Origin: Belnapia rosea
GTDB lineage: Bacteria > Pseudomonadota > Alphaproteobacteria > Acetobacterales > Acetobacteraceae
Direction of reading: 5' to 3'
NCBI RefSeq assembly: GCF_900101615.1
Contig: NZ_FMZX01000002.1
Location: 186,001-250,000, forward strand
Length of the DNA: 64,000 nucleotides
A model generated the notes under the pieces. It searched no databases, was not told where the DNA came from, and saw nothing but the letters and a program-made list of their open reading frames with translations. Below, one piece after another: positions 1-12,541 of this stretch. Each line of letters begins with the position of its first letter. Position 1 is the stretch's first letter. Made by a program: the position numbers and the translations under genes.

Positions 1-623
1 AAGGCGAAGACTACCAGCACCACCACGACCAAGCCATCGACCGACCGGCCCGCCGCCTCCAGCCGTGCCGGGCCCAACAGCCGCCGCAACAGCAGCGCCG
101 CCAGCGCCGGCAGCCCGACCACCAGGAGCAGACGCAGCATCAGTCCGCCGACGGAGATGGCGAGGTCAAACCCGAGCAGGCCAAGCGCCAGGGGCGGCGC
201 GGTGAAGGGCACCAGCGCCGTCGTCACCAGGGCCACCAGCAGGCTGATCTCGGCATCCAGCCCATTGAGCCGGGCGAAGGCCGGAGCCGTGGTCGCCGCG
301 CAGCTCGCCGCCATCAGCACCAGGCCGGCACCGAGCGGCCCGTCCAGCCCCGCCACCCGTGTCACCCCAAAGGCGATCACCGGGCAGGCCAGCAACACCC
401 AGGCCGAGAGTCCCGCCACCAGCCAGGGCCGCCGCACCCAGGCCAGGATCTGCGCAGGGTCGATCCGCAGCAGCACCAGCGTCATCAGCAGCGCGACCGC
501 CGGGCTCACCACCCCCCGCGTCGCCGCGGCCAGGGGCGCGCAGGCGATGCCGGCGAGGATGCTGGCGGCGAGCAGCGCCGTGCCATGGCGCGCGAACCAG
601 TCGAGGAGGCGATGCAGGGCCAA
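1..623 (-). CDS. Membrane transporter, bile acid:sodium symporter (BASS)-like, 3' end missing
   Basis: This minus-strand reading frame runs off the left edge of the window. It encodes a very hydrophobic protein with repeated membrane-spanning segments rich in Leu, Ala and Val. Short charged loops contain LLRIDPAQIL and FARLNGLDAEIS. The pattern fits the bile acid:sodium symporter/arsenite-permease-like transporters; the substrate is unknown. I placed the start at a TTG (position 623), which gives an N-terminus beginning MALHRLLDWFARHG just before the first hydrophobic stretch. A GTG at 704 with a GGAGGAA upstream is an alternative, but it would overlap the uvrD start on the other strand. The gene is divergent from uvrD. 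The family is a recognition from hydropathy and general look, not from a diagnostic motif. Confidence 0.6.
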   Translation of the reverse strand, partial: MALHRLLDWFARHGTALLAASILAGIACAPLAAATRGVVSPAVALLMTLVLLRIDPAQILAWVRRPWLVAGLSAWVLLACPVIAFGVTRVAGLDGPLGAGLVLMAASCAATTAPAFARLNGLDAEISLLVALVTTALVPFTAPPLALGLLGFDLAISVGGLMLRLLLVVGLPALAALLLRRLLGPARLEAAGRSVDGLVVVVLVVFA

Positions 624-684
624 AGGAGGTTCGGGGGCACCGGCGCGGTTGGAGAGGTTCGCTCGACGTTCTATATGCAGGGGG

Positions 685-2904
685 GTGTCCGCACCACTCC
701 CCACCCCCCCTTCCTCCGGCGATGACTACCTCGCCCGCCTCAACCCCGAGCAACGGGAGGCGGTCGAGACGCTCGACGGCCCGGTGCTGATCCTGGCCGG
801 GGCCGGCACCGGCAAGACCCGGGTGCTGACCACCCGCTTTGCCCATCTGCTGAAGACCGGCCGCGCCTGGCCGGGCCAGGTCCTCGCCGTCACCTTCACC
901 AACAAGGCAGCGCGGGAGATGCGGGAGCGCGTCTCCAGCATCCTCGGCCAGCCAGCCGAGGGGCTCTGGCTCGGCACCTTCCATGCCCTCTGCGCCCGCA
1001 TGCTCCGCCGCCATGCCGAGCTGGTGCGGCTGACCAGTGGCTTCACCATCCTCGACACCGACGACCAGATGCGCCTGCTGAAGCAGGTGATGGAGGCGGC
1101 GGGCATCGACCTGAAGCGGTGGCCCGCCCAGGGGCTCATGGGCCAGATCCAGCGATGGAAGGATCGCGGCCTCTCGCCCGAGCGCGTCACCCCCGCCGAG
1201 GACACCGACTACGCCGCCGGCAAGGCACGCGGCCTCTACGCCGCCTACCAGTCCCGCCTGCGCGACCTCAATTGCTGCGACTTCGGCGACCTCATGCTCC
1301 ACATGACGGAGATCTTCCGCACCCATCCGGAGGTGCTGGCGGATTGGCACCGCCGCTTGCGTTACGTCCTGGTGGACGAGTACCAGGACACCAACCTCGT
1401 CCAGTACTACTGGCTCCGCCTGCTGGCGCAGGGGCACCGGAACATCTGCTGCGTCGGCGACGACGACCAGTCGATCTATTCCTGGCGCGGTGCCGAGATC
1501 GAGAACATCCTCCGCTTCGAGAAGGATTTCCCGAACGCCAAGGTGGTGCGGCTCGAATCGAATTACCGCTCGACCAAGCCGATTCTCGCGACCGCCTCGC
1601 ATCTCATCGCGCATAATTCCGGCCGGCTCGGCAAGACGCTGCGCACCGGGCGCAACGATGCCGAGGGGGAGAAGGTGCGCGTCGTCTCGCTCTGGGATTC
1701 GGAGGAGGAGGCGCGGATGGTCGGCGAGCGGATCGAGGCCTTCCAGCGCAGCGGCCACAAGCTCGCCGAGATCGCCATCCTGGTGCGCGCCGGCTTCCAG
1801 ACCCGCGCCTTCGAGGAGCGGCTGATCACGCTTGGACTGCCCTATCGCGTCGTCGGTGGCCTGAAATTCTATGAGCGCGCCGAGATCCGCGACGCCATGG
1901 CCTATCTGCGCGTCCTCGCCCAGCCGGCGGACGACCTGGCCTTCGAGCGCATCGTCAACACCCCCAAGCGCGGTCTCGGCGACACGGCGATACGCCGGAT
2001 GCACGAGATCGCCCGCGGCGAGAGCATCCCCCTCGCCGCCGCCGCGCATCGCCTGCTGCCGAGCCTGACGGCCAAGCCACGCGCCGCTCTCGGCGAGTTG
2101 CTGCACGGCTTCGCCCGCTGGCGCGAGGGGCTGGCGAAGGAGGGTCATGTCGTCGTCGCCGCCACGCTGCTGGACGAGAGCGGCTATACGGAGATGTGGA
2201 AGCAGGACAAGTCGCCCGAGGCGCCGGGTCGGCTCGAGAACCTGAAGGAGTTCATCCGCGCGCTGGGCGAGTTCGAGAGCCTCGCCGGCTTCCTCGAGCA
2301 TGTCGCGCTGGTGATGGAGAATGACGAGAATTCGGATGGCGACCGTCTCTCGCTGATGACTCTGCATGCCGCGAAGGGGCTGGAATTCGACACCGTCTTC
2401 CTTCCCGGCTGGGAGGAGGGACTCTTTCCCCATGCCCGCGCCATGGAAGAGGGGGGCGAGAAGGGTCTCGAGGAGGAGCGCCGCCTCGCTTACGTGGGCA
2501 TCACCCGCGCGCGCAAGCAGGCCATCATCTCCGCCGCCGCCAACCGCCGCATCTACGGCAATTGGTCCGCCTCCGTCCCCAGCCGCTTCCTCGAGGAATT
2601 GCCAGCTGCCCATATCCAGCGCGAGGGCAGCGCCAGCATGGCGCGGCAGCGGGTGGCCGACATGCCCTCCGTCTTCACCGGCGCCGGCGGGCTGCAATCG
2701 CGCAAGCCGCGGGTGATCGAGGCCGGCGCCTGGGAGGTGCAGGCCCGTCCCTCCCATGCGCAGCCGCTGAAGCCCGGCGAGCGGGTCTTCCACAAGAAAT
2801 TCGGCTACGGCCGCGTGACCGCGGTGGACGACAACCGCGTCGAGGTGGATTTCGAGAAATCCGACCCCAAGCGGGTCCTCGACAGCTTCCTGGAGCGTGC
2901 CTGA
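685..2904 (+). CDS. uvrD: ATP-dependent 3'-5' DNA helicase, UvrD/PcrA family
   Basis: A 739-residue superfamily 1A helicase that unwinds DNA in nucleotide excision repair, mismatch repair and removal of blocked replication forks. All helicase motifs are visible in order: Walker A GAGTGKTR near residue 40, TFTNKAAREM, the Walker B box DEYQD near 232, DDDQSIYSWRGA, LESNYRS, TLHAAKGLEFD and YVGITRARK. The last 45 residues (GERVFHKKFGYGRV onward) form the small C-terminal Tudor-like module typical of UvrD/PcrA, known to contact RNA polymerase. The frame stays open far upstream, but protein-like sequence starts only at about 685. I chose the GTG there, preceded by a G-rich stretch. Its TGA overlaps the ATG of prmA by one base. 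Confidence 0.95.
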   Translation: MSAPLPTPPSSGDDYLARLNPEQREAVETLDGPVLILAGAGTGKTRVLTTRFAHLLKTGRAWPGQVLAVTFTNKAAREMRERVSSILGQPAEGLWLGTFHALCARMLRRHAELVRLTSGFTILDTDDQMRLLKQVMEAAGIDLKRWPAQGLMGQIQRWKDRGLSPERVTPAEDTDYAAGKARGLYAAYQSRLRDLNCCDFGDLMLHMTEIFRTHPEVLADWHRRLRYVLVDEYQDTNLVQYYWLRLLAQGHRNICCVGDDDQSIYSWRGAEIENILRFEKDFPNAKVVRLESNYRSTKPILATASHLIAHNSGRLGKTLRTGRNDAEGEKVRVVSLWDSEEEARMVGERIEAFQRSGHKLAEIAILVRAGFQTRAFEERLITLGLPYRVVGGLKFYERAEIRDAMAYLRVLAQPADDLAFERIVNTPKRGLGDTAIRRMHEIARGESIPLAAAAHRLLPSLTAKPRAALGELLHGFARWREGLAKEGHVVVAATLLDESGYTEMWKQDKSPEAPGRLENLKEFIRALGEFESLAGFLEHVALVMENDENSDGDRLSLMTLHAAKGLEFDTVFLPGWEEGLFPHARAMEEGGEKGLEEERRLAYVGITRARKQAIISAAANRRIYGNWSASVPSRFLEELPAAHIQREGSASMARQRVADMPSVFTGAGGLQSRKPRVIEAGAWEVQARPSHAQPLKPGERVFHKKFGYGRVTAVDDNRVEVDFEKSDPKRVLDSFLERA

Positions 2905-3812
2905 TGCCTGCCGAATGGCCGATGCCCCTCTCTCGCCGCCGTGCCGAGCCGCTGGAGGTGCTGGCGATCGAGGGGCTGCCGGAGGCGGCCGTCCCTGCCT
3001 TCGAGGCCGCCTTCCAGACCGTCTGCGCGACGGTCGCCTATTTCCGCGACGAGCCGAGCGAGACCTGGCGGATCGAGGGCGTGCGCGAGGCGGGCGCCGG
3101 CGATGACGAATTGGAAGGTGCCCTCGCGCTCGCCGCCCTGGTCTCCGGCATCGAGCAACCCGTCTTGCAGACCGGCCCGATCGAGGCCGAAGGCTGGCTC
3201 GCCCGGACCATCCAGAGCTTTCCGGAGGCGCCGATCGGTCGCCGCTTCCTCATCCGCCCGACCCATCTGCCGAACCCGGTCACCTATGGCCGCATCGTGC
3301 TGCGGCTGGATGCGGGCATGGCCTTCGGCAGCGGCGAGCATGCCTCGACCCAGGGCTGCCTGATGGCGTTCGAGGCCATGGCGCATCGCCGCCCGCGCCG
3401 GATCCTCGATCTCGGCACGGGCTCGGCGATCCTGGCGCTGGCGGCGGCGAAATGGCTGAAGCGGCCGGTGCTGGCGACGGATATCGACCCCTGGTCGGTC
3501 CGCGTCGCGGCGGAGAATGCGGCCCTCAACGAGGTGCAGCGGCTGCTGCGGCCGCGGCTGGCCGATGGCTGGAAGAGCCGGGTGATGCGGCCGGGCCGCT
3601 ACGACCTGATCTTCGCCAATATCCTGGCGCGCCCGCTCTGCGCCATGGCGCGGGAGCTGGCGCTGCATCTGGCGCCGGGCGGCACCGCCATCCTCGCCGG
3701 CCTCCTGGGTACCCAGGCCCGGCTGGTGCTGGCGGCGCATCGGCGTCAGGGGCTGGTGCTGGAGCGGCGCATCGATATCGGCGCGTGGACCACCCTGGTC
3801 CTGCGCCGATAA
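2904..3812 (+). CDS. prmA: Ribosomal protein L11 methyltransferase
   Basis: A 302-residue SAM-dependent methyltransferase that trimethylates ribosomal protein L11. The N-terminal substrate-recognition half is followed by GMAFGSGEHAST, a PrmA signature. The Rossmann SAM-binding loop DLGTGSAILALAAAK, the acidic residue ending the next strand (ATDIDPWSV) and the catalytic-region FANILARPL come after it. PrmA normally has GTGxH(P/A)ST at this place; GSGEHAST is a usual variant. The start ATG overlaps the uvrD stop by one base, so the two genes are translationally coupled. The enzyme is dispensable in other bacteria. Confidence 0.9.
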   Translation: MPAEWPMPLSRRRAEPLEVLAIEGLPEAAVPAFEAAFQTVCATVAYFRDEPSETWRIEGVREAGAGDDELEGALALAALVSGIEQPVLQTGPIEAEGWLARTIQSFPEAPIGRRFLIRPTHLPNPVTYGRIVLRLDAGMAFGSGEHASTQGCLMAFEAMAHRRPRRILDLGTGSAILALAAAKWLKRPVLATDIDPWSVRVAAENAALNEVQRLLRPRLADGWKSRVMRPGRYDLIFANILARPLCAMARELALHLAPGGTAILAGLLGTQARLVLAAHRRQGLVLERRIDIGAWTTLVLRR

Positions 3813-3840
3813 CGGTGCTGACCTCTCGCAGCCTGTGGCC

Positions 3841-4119
3841 TCAGCGGGTGAGTTCGCCCCGCGCGACGCGGCTGAGATCGCCGCGGGTCAGGCCGATATC
3901 GGCCAGTTCACGCTCCGAGAGCGAGGCCAGCTCGGCGCGGAGCCGGGCGCGGGCCGGCCAGCCGAGGATCGCATCGGCGATCCGGGCGAGGCCCTTCACC
4001 AGCGCAGCCTGGTTCGCGCGGCCGGCCGCCTCGCGCAGCGAGGCCATCTGCTCGGCAGCGGGGTTGCGGGGCAGGGGGAGGAGCAGAGCCGCCTCCGCCT
4101 TGGTCATGCGGGCGTCCAT
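3841..4119 (-). CDS. Small DUF1127-type protein
   Basis: A 92-residue protein whose C-terminus reads LSERELADIGLTRGDLSRVA. This is the Arg-rich, helix-forming motif of the DUF1127 (YjiS-like) family found in many alphaproteobacteria. Related small proteins have been tied to phosphate, RNA and metabolic regulation, but the role of this one is unknown. I started at the ATG at 4119 because upstream sequence in the longer frame (MLHCEARREC...) has no family look; the ribosome-binding site is weak. It converges with prmA and is divergent from the aminopeptidase gene. Confidence 0.7.
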   Translation of the reverse strand: MDARMTKAEAALLLPLPRNPAAEQMASLREAAGRANQAALVKGLARIADAILGWPARARLRAELASLSERELADIGLTRGDLSRVARGELTR

Positions 4120-4303
4120 TGTCAGGGTTCCAATCTCTTGCGATCCGGGGCGAGGCAGGCATTCCCGTCTCGCTTCGCAATGCAGCAATTAGGCTCGGAG
4201 AAGGATTGTTGCTCGTGCGAAGGGCACAGCGGAGCCATGCGTTTCATGCGGGACTTCCTGTAACACCCTGCATTTTTGCTTTACCAATTCGTGAGGAGTG
4301 CCG

Positions 4304-6073
4304 ATGACACCCGCCGAACGCCTCGCCGCCCTCCGCGCCGAACTCGCCCGCGCTGGGGTCGATGGTTTCCTCATCCCCCGCGCCGACGAGTATCTCGGGG
4401 AATACGTGCCGCCCTCGGGCGAGCGCCTCGCCTGGCTGACCGGCTTCACCGGCAGCGCCGGCCTCGCCGTGGTGCTGATGGACCGCGCCGCGCTCTTCGC
4501 CGATGGCCGCTACACCACCCAGGCCGCGCAGCAGACCGACCCGGCGCTCTGGGAGCAGCGCCACATCACGGAACAGCCGGCCGCAGACTGGCTGGCCGAG
4601 CACGCCGCCGGCCGCCGCATCGGCTACGACCCCTGGCTGCATGCCGAGGCGGCGCTGGCGCGGCTGGAAAAGCCCGGCGTCACCTTCGTCCCGCTACCCG
4701 CCAACCCGTTGGATGCGGTCTGGAGCGACCGCCCCGCCCCGCCCATGGCCGCGGCCCAACCCCATCCGCTGCGCTACGCTGGCATCCCCGCGGCGGAGAA
4801 GCGCGCGACGGCAGCCGAGACCCTGCGCGCCGCCGGCGAGGATGCCGTGGTGCTGGCCGATCCGCATTCGCTCGCCTGGTTGCTGAACATCCGCGGCGGC
4901 GACCTGGCGCATACCCCGCTCGCCCTAGGCTTCGCCCTGCTGCGCGCCGATGCCTCGTCCGAACTCTACATGGAGCCGGGCAAGATCCCGCCCGAGACGC
5001 GGGCGCATCTCGGCAATGACGTGGTGGTACGGCCGCGGGTCGAGCTGGCGGCGGCGCTCGCCGCGCTCACCGGCAAGCGGGTGCGGATCGATGCCGAGGC
5101 GACGCCTGCCTGGTTCGCCGCCCGCCTCCGCGAGGCCGGCGCGACCATCGTCCCGGGCGAGGACCCCTGTCGCCTGCCACGCGCCTGCAAGAATCCGGTG
5201 GAGCGCGAGGGCGCGCGCAGCGCCCACCGGCGGGATGCGGTGGCCCTGGCGCGCTTCCTGGCCTGGTTCGCCGCCGCAGCACCAAGCGGGCGGGAGAGCG
5301 AGATCAGCGCCGCCGACCGCCTGCTCGCCTTCCGCCGTGAGGTCCCGCTGTTCCAGGCGGAGAGCTTCCCCGCCATCAGCGGGGCAGGGGAGAATGGCGC
5401 CATCGTGCATTACCGGGTGACGCCGGAGAGCAACCGGCCCATCCACCCGGACGAGTGCTACCTGATCGACAGCGGGGCGCAGTTTCTCGACGGCACGACC
5501 GATGTGACGCGTACGCTTTGGACAGGACCCGGCCTCGCGCCGGCGACGCTCCGGGCACGCTACACGCGGGTACTGCAGGGTCATATCGGCCTTGCCACGC
5601 TGCGCTTCCCGAAGGGCGTGGCCGGGCCCCATATCGATGCCATTGCCCGCCGCGCGCTGTGGCAGGCCGGGCTCGATTTCGACCATGGCACGGGGCACGG
5701 CGTTGGCAGCTTCCTCTCGGTGCATGAGGGGCCGGCCTCCATCAGCCGCGCCGCCAAGCCAGTGCCGCTGGCGGCGGGGATGATCCTGTCGGACGAGCCG
5801 GGCTACTACCTGCCGGGCCAGTACGGCATCCGCATCGAGAACCTGCTGCTGGTGCGGGATGCCGAGGCGCAGCCGGATCAGGTGAAGCCCTTCCTCGAAT
5901 TCGAGACGCTGACCCTTGCCCCCTATGACCGCGCCTTGATCGACCCCGCCCTGCTGACGCCGGCGGAGCTGGATTGGGTGGATGCCTACCACGCCCGCGT
6001 CCTCGCCCTGGTCGCGCCCGGCTGCGATGCGGCAACGGCCGCCTGGCTCGAGGAGGCATGCCGCCCGATCTAG
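4304..6073 (+). CDS. pepP: Xaa-Pro aminopeptidase (aminopeptidase P, M24B)
   Basis: A 589-residue cytosolic metallopeptidase that removes the N-terminal residue before proline. It has the three-domain layout of the longer aminopeptidase P type: two creatinase-like N-terminal domains (about 1-300) and a pita-bread catalytic domain (about 310-540). A short C-terminal domain follows. The five metal ligands can be followed: two Asp in LIDSGAQFLDGTTDVTRT, His in HGTGHGVGSFLSVHEGP, Glu in SDEPGYY and Glu in IRIENLLLV. GAGGAG lies five bases before the ATG at 4304; an in-frame GTG six bases earlier is less likely. It stands alone as a transcription unit. Confidence 0.9.
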   Translation: MTPAERLAALRAELARAGVDGFLIPRADEYLGEYVPPSGERLAWLTGFTGSAGLAVVLMDRAALFADGRYTTQAAQQTDPALWEQRHITEQPAADWLAEHAAGRRIGYDPWLHAEAALARLEKPGVTFVPLPANPLDAVWSDRPAPPMAAAQPHPLRYAGIPAAEKRATAAETLRAAGEDAVVLADPHSLAWLLNIRGGDLAHTPLALGFALLRADASSELYMEPGKIPPETRAHLGNDVVVRPRVELAAALAALTGKRVRIDAEATPAWFAARLREAGATIVPGEDPCRLPRACKNPVEREGARSAHRRDAVALARFLAWFAAAAPSGRESEISAADRLLAFRREVPLFQAESFPAISGAGENGAIVHYRVTPESNRPIHPDECYLIDSGAQFLDGTTDVTRTLWTGPGLAPATLRARYTRVLQGHIGLATLRFPKGVAGPHIDAIARRALWQAGLDFDHGTGHGVGSFLSVHEGPASISRAAKPVPLAAGMILSDEPGYYLPGQYGIRIENLLLVRDAEAQPDQVKPFLEFETLTLAPYDRALIDPALLTPAELDWVDAYHARVLALVAPGCDAATAAWLEEACRPI

Positions 6074-6075
6074 TG

Positions 6076-6440
6076 TCATGGTGCGCGCTTGGTGATCGCA
6101 TCACCCGCGCCCGGCAGGATGAGGGTGAGGTCGGTGCCCGTCAGCCGAGCGGTGACATCCCGGGCCCGAAGCCCTGGAGCACGAGCGCCGCGTGGGTGCT
6201 GCCATGGCCGGCCTCGCCAGGCTCGGGCAGTGCCATGCGGAACCCCTCCCATCCACCGATGCCGATCACCAAGCGGCTGCCGCTGGCGCGCGGGGCGCTG
6301 TCGATGGTGGGCAGGACAATCTCATTGGCCCCATTGCCGGGCCGATAGACGAGCGTCGGCAGATCGGCATCGCCAAGGATGATGCGGTTTTGCCCCGCCT
6401 GGCCCCGGCCGAGACTGCGGTTCCCATGCCTTGGCCTGCG
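6076..6440 (-). pseudogene. Remnant of an unidentified gene, with a frameshift
   Basis: There is no intact gene between pepP and ligA, but the minus strand contains protein-like sequence. One frame reads IILGDADLPTLVYRP, then LVIGIGGWEGFRMALPEP and ALVLQGFG. Near 6165 the sensible reading moves to another frame, which continues DVTARLTGTDLTLILPGAG and ends in a TGA at 6076. No plausible start codon with a ribosome-binding site is visible. The repeated short hydrophobic and Gly/Asp pattern recalls segments of large secreted calcium-binding repeat proteins, but I cannot assign a family. I read it as the C-terminal debris of a deleted gene. Confidence 0.4.
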
Positions 6441-6482
6441 TTTTGCCCGGCAGCATCTATCGCCGCCAGCTAAGGAAGCGTG

Positions 6483-10330
<3,848 letters not shown>

Positions 10331-10336
10331 GGAATG

Positions 10337-11209
10337 CTAGAAGATCCAGTTCCAGGCGCGGCGGGCGAAGCCGGGCCGGTCACCCGGCGCCGCCGGCGCA
10401 CCATCCACGAGGAGGGCGTAGCTGTCCTGGTACCAGGGGCTGCCCGGGAAATTATGGCCAAGCACCGCGGCGGTCTTCTTCGCCTCGTCCACCAGGCCCA
10501 GGGTGAGGTAGATCTCGGTCAGCCGGTGCAGCGCCTCGGGGACGTGGTTGGTCGTCTGGAAGTCCTCGACCACGCGCTTGAAGCGGCCGATCGCGGCGCC
10601 GTAGAGCTTCTGCCGCTGGTAGAAGCGGCCGACATTCATCTCCTTGCCGGCAAGATGGTCGCGGCCGAGATCGAGCTTGAGCCGCGCATCGCGGGCATAG
10701 GCACTGTCGGGGAAGCGATTCACCACATCCTGCAGCGCCGCCATGGCCTGTTCCGTGGTGCGCTGGTCACGTTGCGCATCGGCGATCTGCTCATAGTAGC
10801 AGAGCGCGCGGAGGTAATAGGCATAGGCGATGTCACGATGCGCCGGGTGCAGCTGGATGAAGCGGTCCAGCGCGCCGATGGCCTCGGTGTAGCGGTTGCG
10901 CTGGTACTCGCCATAGGCCGACATGATCTTGGCGTTCGTCGCCCAGGCGGAGAGCGGGTGGTCACGCTCGATCTGGTCGAAGAGGTCGACCGCGGCCTGG
11001 TAGCGCCGGGCCTGCAGCGCGTCGATGCCGGCGGCGTAGAGCCCTTCCGGCGACCGGTCCACGATGTTGTTGGTCCGGGCCGTGGTTTGGCGCTCGGCAT
11101 CGAGGCTCGACTGCTTGCCATCCCAATTGCTGCCGAAGAGCGAGCAGCCGGGCAGCGCCGCGACGGCGAGCCAGAGGGACAGCAGGGGGGAGAGGCGTCG
11201 GATCATCAT
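10337..11209 (-). CDS. bamD: Outer-membrane assembly lipoprotein BamD
   Basis: A 290-residue lipoprotein subunit of the BAM complex, which inserts beta-barrel proteins into the outer membrane. The N-terminus has a lipoprotein signal with lipobox-like sequence VAALPGCSLFG; Cys22 is the likely lipidated residue. TPR repeats follow, with characteristic family strings such as YAAGIDALQARRYQAAVDLF, DRFIQLHPAHRDIAYAYYLR and DVVNRFPDSAYARDA. The short C-terminal tail (APAAPGDRPGFARRAW) is extra compared with E. coli BamD. It lies between lpxC and recN in the usual alphaproteobacterial order. Confidence 0.93.
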   Translation of the reverse strand: MMIRRLSPLLSLWLAVAALPGCSLFGSNWDGKQSSLDAERQTTARTNNIVDRSPEGLYAAGIDALQARRYQAAVDLFDQIERDHPLSAWATNAKIMSAYGEYQRNRYTEAIGALDRFIQLHPAHRDIAYAYYLRALCYYEQIADAQRDQRTTEQAMAALQDVVNRFPDSAYARDARLKLDLGRDHLAGKEMNVGRFYQRQKLYGAAIGRFKRVVEDFQTTNHVPEALHRLTEIYLTLGLVDEAKKTAAVLGHNFPGSPWYQDSYALLVDGAPAAPGDRPGFARRAWNWIF

Positions 11210-11280
11210 GGCCCGGTCATAGGAAGGGACCGGCTCTATAGCACGCCGCCGCCCGGGTCCACAGGGACCCAGGCAGGGAC

Positions 11281-12282
11281 TCAGGCCACCGCCACGGCGG
11301 GCTGGCGGACCGGGGTGAATTCCGCGGCCTGGGCCGGTATCGCCAAGCCCTGGGGAAGGGTGCCCTGGGGCAAGGTGAAGGAATGCACCGGGCGCCAGTT
11401 CGCCGGATCCGCGAAGAGCGCCCGCAGCAGCCGGTTGTTCAGCGCATGGCCGGAGCGATGGCCGCTGAACCGGCCCCGCAGCGGCGCACCGGCCAGGGCC
11501 AGGTCGCCCACCACATCCAGCAGCTTGTGGCGGACGAACTCGTCCGACTGGCGTAACCCACCCGGGTTCAACACCAGCGGCCCATCCACCACCACGGCAT
11601 TGGCGAGGCTGCCACCCTGGGCGAGGCCGACGGCACGCAGCCGGGCCACCTCCTCCGCCAGGGTGAAGGTGCGGGCATCGGCCAACTCGGCGCGGAACTC
11701 GCGGGGCGTGATCTGCACCGTCAGCGACTGGCGGCCGATGGCGGTGCCTGGGAAATCGATGGTGAGCTCTGCCTCGAGCTCGTCACCGCCGCTCGGCTCC
11801 AATGCGGCCCAGGCGGCGCTCGGGCCCTCGCCCTCCTGCACGCGAACCGGCCGCAGCACCTCGATCGCTTCCCGCAGGCCAAGGCCGGCCTGGGCCACCA
11901 GGCCGGTGCATTCGATCAGGAAGACGAAGGGCGCGGCAGAGCCGTCGAGGATCGGCACCTCCGGCCCATCCAGCTCGATGATCGCATCATCCACGCCACA
12001 GCCGGCCAGCGCGGCCATCACATGCTCGACCGTCCCGATCCGCCGCTCCGGTGCCTCGGGAAGGGCGAGGGCGGTGCAGAGGCGGGTATCGACCACATGG
12101 TCGTAGAGCGCCGGGATCTCGAGGCCGATATCGGTGCGGCGGAAGCGGATGCCTGTGCCTGCCTCGGCGGGTCGCAGGGTCAGGCTCACACGCTTGCCGC
12201 TGTGCAGGCCGATGCCGACGCAGCCGATAGCGGCCTTCAGCGTCCGGCGGCGACCTGTCTCAAGCGGGAAGTATCCGTCCAT
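11281..12282 (-). CDS. lpxC: UDP-3-O-acyl-N-acetylglucosamine deacetylase
   Basis: A 333-residue zinc enzyme that performs the first committed step of lipid A synthesis. Zinc and catalytic residues are in place: His87 in GTVEHVMAAL, the pair in RHKLLDVVGD (His and Asp), and the general acid His in FSGHRSGHALN. The substrate motif LDGSAAPF is present. The open frame extends 25 codons upstream, but I chose the ATG at 12282 (MDGYFPLE), preceded by a GGGG-containing stretch; the family starts here. It follows ftsZ after a terminator-like hairpin, so it probably also has its own promoter in the AT-richer 12360-12440. Confidence 0.95.
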   Translation of the reverse strand: MDGYFPLETGRRRTLKAAIGCVGIGLHSGKRVSLTLRPAEAGTGIRFRRTDIGLEIPALYDHVVDTRLCTALALPEAPERRIGTVEHVMAALAGCGVDDAIIELDGPEVPILDGSAAPFVFLIECTGLVAQAGLGLREAIEVLRPVRVQEGEGPSAAWAALEPSGGDELEAELTIDFPGTAIGRQSLTVQITPREFRAELADARTFTLAEEVARLRAVGLAQGGSLANAVVVDGPLVLNPGGLRQSDEFVRHKLLDVVGDLALAGAPLRGRFSGHRSGHALNNRLLRALFADPANWRPVHSFTLPQGTLPQGLAIPAQAAEFTPVRQPAVAVA

Positions 12283-12488
12283 GCCTACCCCTGTGGGAAA
12301 CCCGGCTCTCCACGCGGGAGGGAACCGGGATGTCGTTGAGGCGTCTGCCCAGGCCAATACCTGGCACCTCCCCGAGGCTTCAGCGAGTCAAGCCTTATTA
12401 CTTCATATTACGCGATAAGTCATTGATTCAGCACCGTTTTTGCGCCGCCCGCCGAGCTGTCGAAACGTGATGGACGCGAATGCGAAAC

Positions 12489-12512
12489 GGGCCGCCCCGG
12501 CTGGGGCGGCCC
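12489..12512 (-). terminator. GC-rich hairpin after ftsZ, likely intrinsic terminator
   Basis: Thirty bases after the ftsZ stop, GGGCCGCCCC and GGGGCGGCCC form a perfect 10-bp stem with a 4-base loop. On the minus strand the stem is followed only by GTTTCG, so the T-run is weak. It may pause or terminate the long dcw transcript before lpxC. Confidence 0.6.
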
Positions 12513-12541
12513 GCGTCACGCGACAACGGATGTGGTCAGGC

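Noticed and set aside
166-2793. An 875-codon minus-strand frame opposite uvrD
   Set aside because: It mirrors the uvrD codons, has no family motif and is a shadow frame caused by high GC at third positions.
11239-11275. GGGTCC/GGACCC hairpin between lpxC and bamD as a terminator
   Set aside because: The stem is only six bases and no T-run follows on the transcribed strand; the genes are probably cotranscribed.
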